NCBI RefSeq assembly: GCF_002806995.1
Contig: NZ_NIHE01000009.1
Span: 62,001-126,000 of the forward strand
Length of the DNA stretch: 64,000 nucleotides
Reading direction: 5' to 3'
Source of the DNA: Confluentibacter lentus
Lineage (GTDB): Bacteria; Bacteroidota; Bacteroidia; Flavobacteriales; Flavobacteriaceae
The notes under the pieces: model-generated
The model's input: only the letters and a program-made list of their open reading frames with translations
What the model was told of the DNA's origin: nothing
The model's database searches: none
Position numbers and translations under genes: made by a program
Shown here: piece by piece, positions 62,432-64,000 of the stretch
Layout: the number at the start of each line of letters is the position of its first letter
How positions within the stretch are numbered: position 1 is the first letter of the stretch

Positions 62432-64000
62432 ATGATTCAGAAAGGTGCTGAAGCAGAGAGACTAGCTGTACCCGATACATACAAATACTGGAAAAAATGG
62501 GGGCCTTATTTGGCCGAAAGACAATGGGGAACCGTTCGCGAAGATTATAGCGAACACGGTACTGCTTGGGAATTTGTTGACCACGAAAAAGCACGTAGCA
62601 ACGCTTACAGATGGGGAGAAGAGGGTATAGCGGGTTTTTGCGATACTCGAGAAATATTGTGTTTAGCGCCAGCATTTTGGAATGGTAAAGATGCCATTTT
62701 AAAAGAGCGCTTGTTTGGACTGACCAACAATCAAGGGAATCATGGTGAAGATGTTAAAGAGCTTTATTTTCATCAAGTGTCGTCACCCACTCATTCCTAT
62801 TGCAAGTATCTTTACAAATATCCGCAAAATGAATTTCCTTATGGCGATTTGGTCAAAGGTAATCAGCGGGGTCGCGATCAATTTGAATATGAATTATTGG
62901 ATACGGGAAGCTTTAAAAACAGCGCATATTTTGATTGTTTCATTGAATATGCCAAAGCTGATGTAGATGATATTCTCATGAAAATCACCGTAGTAAACAG
63001 AGGTTCTAATATGGCCGATATTCATGTATTGCCACATTTGTGGTTCCGTAATTTTTGGAAGCATAACAAGCGGCATACACGCCCCAATATGAAATCCATT
63101 TCCAATACCACTGTGCAATCCAGAAGCACCAGAAATGGTCGGTATTATTTATATCACGAAGAAGCTGAGCAGCTATTTTGTGAAAACGAGACCAACAATA
63201 AGCGTATTTATAATTATCCTAATGAAGTCGATTATGTGAAAGATGGTATCAACGATTATGTGGTACATAGCAAACCGACTGTAAACCCAGAAAAAAACGG
63301 TTCGAAATTCGCTGTGTGGCATCATTTTAAACTGAATTCAGGTGAAGAAAGAACCGTAAAAGTGCGCCTTAGCAAAACCAAATTAGAACAGCCTTGGGCA
63401 AATTTTGATACCGTTTTTCGCCAACGAATCACAGAATGCGAACAGTTTTATAACGAAACTATCAAAACCAACATTCCAGAAACCCATCAAGCCATTGCTA
63501 AAAGTGCGTTTTCTGGGTTGTTGTGGACCAAGCAATTCTATTATAACGATGTATTTAAATGGTTATTTGGTGGCCCAGGCGAACCCACGCCACATCGAGC
63601 AAACATGCGTAACCACAGTTGGCAGCACCTCACCAACAGACACGTAATTTCTATGCCCGATAAATGGGAATATCCATGGTATGCCGCATGGGATTTGGCC
63701 TTTCACATGGCGTCCTTTGTAGAAATAGATCCCTTTTTTGCCAAGGAACAATTGTTGTTGGTACTGCAAGAGAGCTATATGCACCCTAACGGACAAATTC
63801 CAGCCTACGAGTGGAATTTTAGCGATGTGAATCCTCCTGTCCATTCTTGGGCGGTTTGGAGCGTTTACGAAAAAGATAAAAGTCACACAGGTAAAGGCGA
63901 CATACCATTCTTAGAAAAAGCCTTCCAAAAATTGCTCATTAATTTCACTTGGTGGGTCAATCAAAAAGATAAAAGTGGTACTGACCTTTTTGAAGGCGGT
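62432..64000 (+). CDS. GH63-like glucosidase (3' end outside window)
   Basis: The frame is open from ATG 62432 to the window edge (523 codons). The N-terminal WKKWGPYLAERQWGTVREDYS is the hallmark of Bacteroidota GH63/MGH1-type glucosidases of about 880 residues. A beta-sandwich follows (about 100-330). The (alpha/alpha)6 domain begins near 350, with KWLFGGPGEP and WEYPWYAAWDLAFHM, the conserved acidic site region. No signal peptide is evident, so it is probably cytoplasmic. About the last third of the protein lies beyond base 64000. Confidence 0.9.
   Translation, partial: MIQKGAEAERLAVPDTYKYWKKWGPYLAERQWGTVREDYSEHGTAWEFVDHEKARSNAYRWGEEGIAGFCDTREILCLAPAFWNGKDAILKERLFGLTNNQGNHGEDVKELYFHQVSSPTHSYCKYLYKYPQNEFPYGDLVKGNQRGRDQFEYELLDTGSFKNSAYFDCFIEYAKADVDDILMKITVVNRGSNMADIHVLPHLWFRNFWKHNKRHTRPNMKSISNTTVQSRSTRNGRYYLYHEEAEQLFCENETNNKRIYNYPNEVDYVKDGINDYVVHSKPTVNPEKNGSKFAVWHHFKLNSGEERTVKVRLSKTKLEQPWANFDTVFRQRITECEQFYNETIKTNIPETHQAIAKSAFSGLLWTKQFYYNDVFKWLFGGPGEPTPHRANMRNHSWQHLTNRHVISMPDKWEYPWYAAWDLAFHMASFVEIDPFFAKEQLLLVLQESYMHPNGQIPAYEWNFSDVNPPVHSWAVWSVYEKDKSHTGKGDIPFLEKAFQKLLINFTWWVNQKDKSGTDLFEGG

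Overview
The window is Bacteroidota DNA, almost certainly from a marine-type Flavobacteriaceae. The support is an AT-rich genome, a SusC/SusD pair, a type IX secretion C-terminal sorting domain, TonB-receptor and lipoprotein signals of the Bacteroidota kind, TAnnTTTG-type -7 promoter boxes, and a TraE-TraN conjugation system. No taxonomic marker gene is present, so genus cannot be named.

Layout. (1) 1-3.9 kb: end of a polysaccharide-utilisation locus (SusC cut by the window edge, complete SusD, terminator). (2) 4.1-5.9 kb: two decayed genes side by side, a sodium/solute symporter and a UDP-glucose 4-epimerase, both carrying frameshifts and stops. (3) 6.7-29.4 kb: an integrative conjugative element. 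The plus-strand left arm has ssb, two small element proteins, BfmA-type accessory protein, MobB-type relaxase, VirD4-type coupling ATPase and an AbiEi/AbiEii toxin-antitoxin pair. A minus-strand block follows with TraN, M, K, J, I, G, F and E, then a plus-strand amidase. The cargo is a complete four-gene type II CBASS anti-phage system (CapV phospholipase, DncV-type cyclase, Cap2, Cap3). The right end has a divergent nuclease-like protein, a DnaC-like ATPase, a replication-type protein, an excisionase-like HTH protein and RteC. No integrase or attachment site is recognisable. (4) 29.8-37.5 kb: a five-gene peptide locus that looks the most novel: a membrane-bound TPR/AraC regulator, a 45-residue double-glycine precursor, a prolyl oligopeptidase lipoprotein, a C39-peptidase ABC exporter and an HlyD adaptor. 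(5) 37.5-39.1 kb: gene-poor DNA ending in a 5'-truncated sugar-enzyme fragment. (6) 39.3-64 kb: ordinary chromosome with YceI/porin genes, a PadR-PspC-GIN-domain operon, DUF4870, DUF4442 and AIM24 genes, a large T9SS-secreted protein, a copper-type MbnP/MbnH operon, divergent oxyR/dps, housekeeping genes, a SulP transporter, a GH29 fucosidase, and a GH63-like glucosidase cut by the window edge.

How it fits together. From 4.1 to 39.1 kb the DNA is accessory and bordered on both sides by broken sugar-metabolism genes, as expected where mobile DNA has landed in a carbohydrate-utilisation region. In the peptide locus, the proposed flow is that the regulator senses something in the periplasm and turns on the precursor. 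The exporter's C39 domain would cut at Gly-Gly while exporting the peptide, and the periplasmic prolyl oligopeptidase would trim or cyclise it. No canonical RiPP modification enzyme (LanB/LanM, YcaO, radical SAM, ATP-grasp) is adjacent, so an unmodified or protease-matured bacteriocin or pheromone is the best reading. This function is inference. The CBASS and Tra assignments rest on visible catalytic motifs and gene order.
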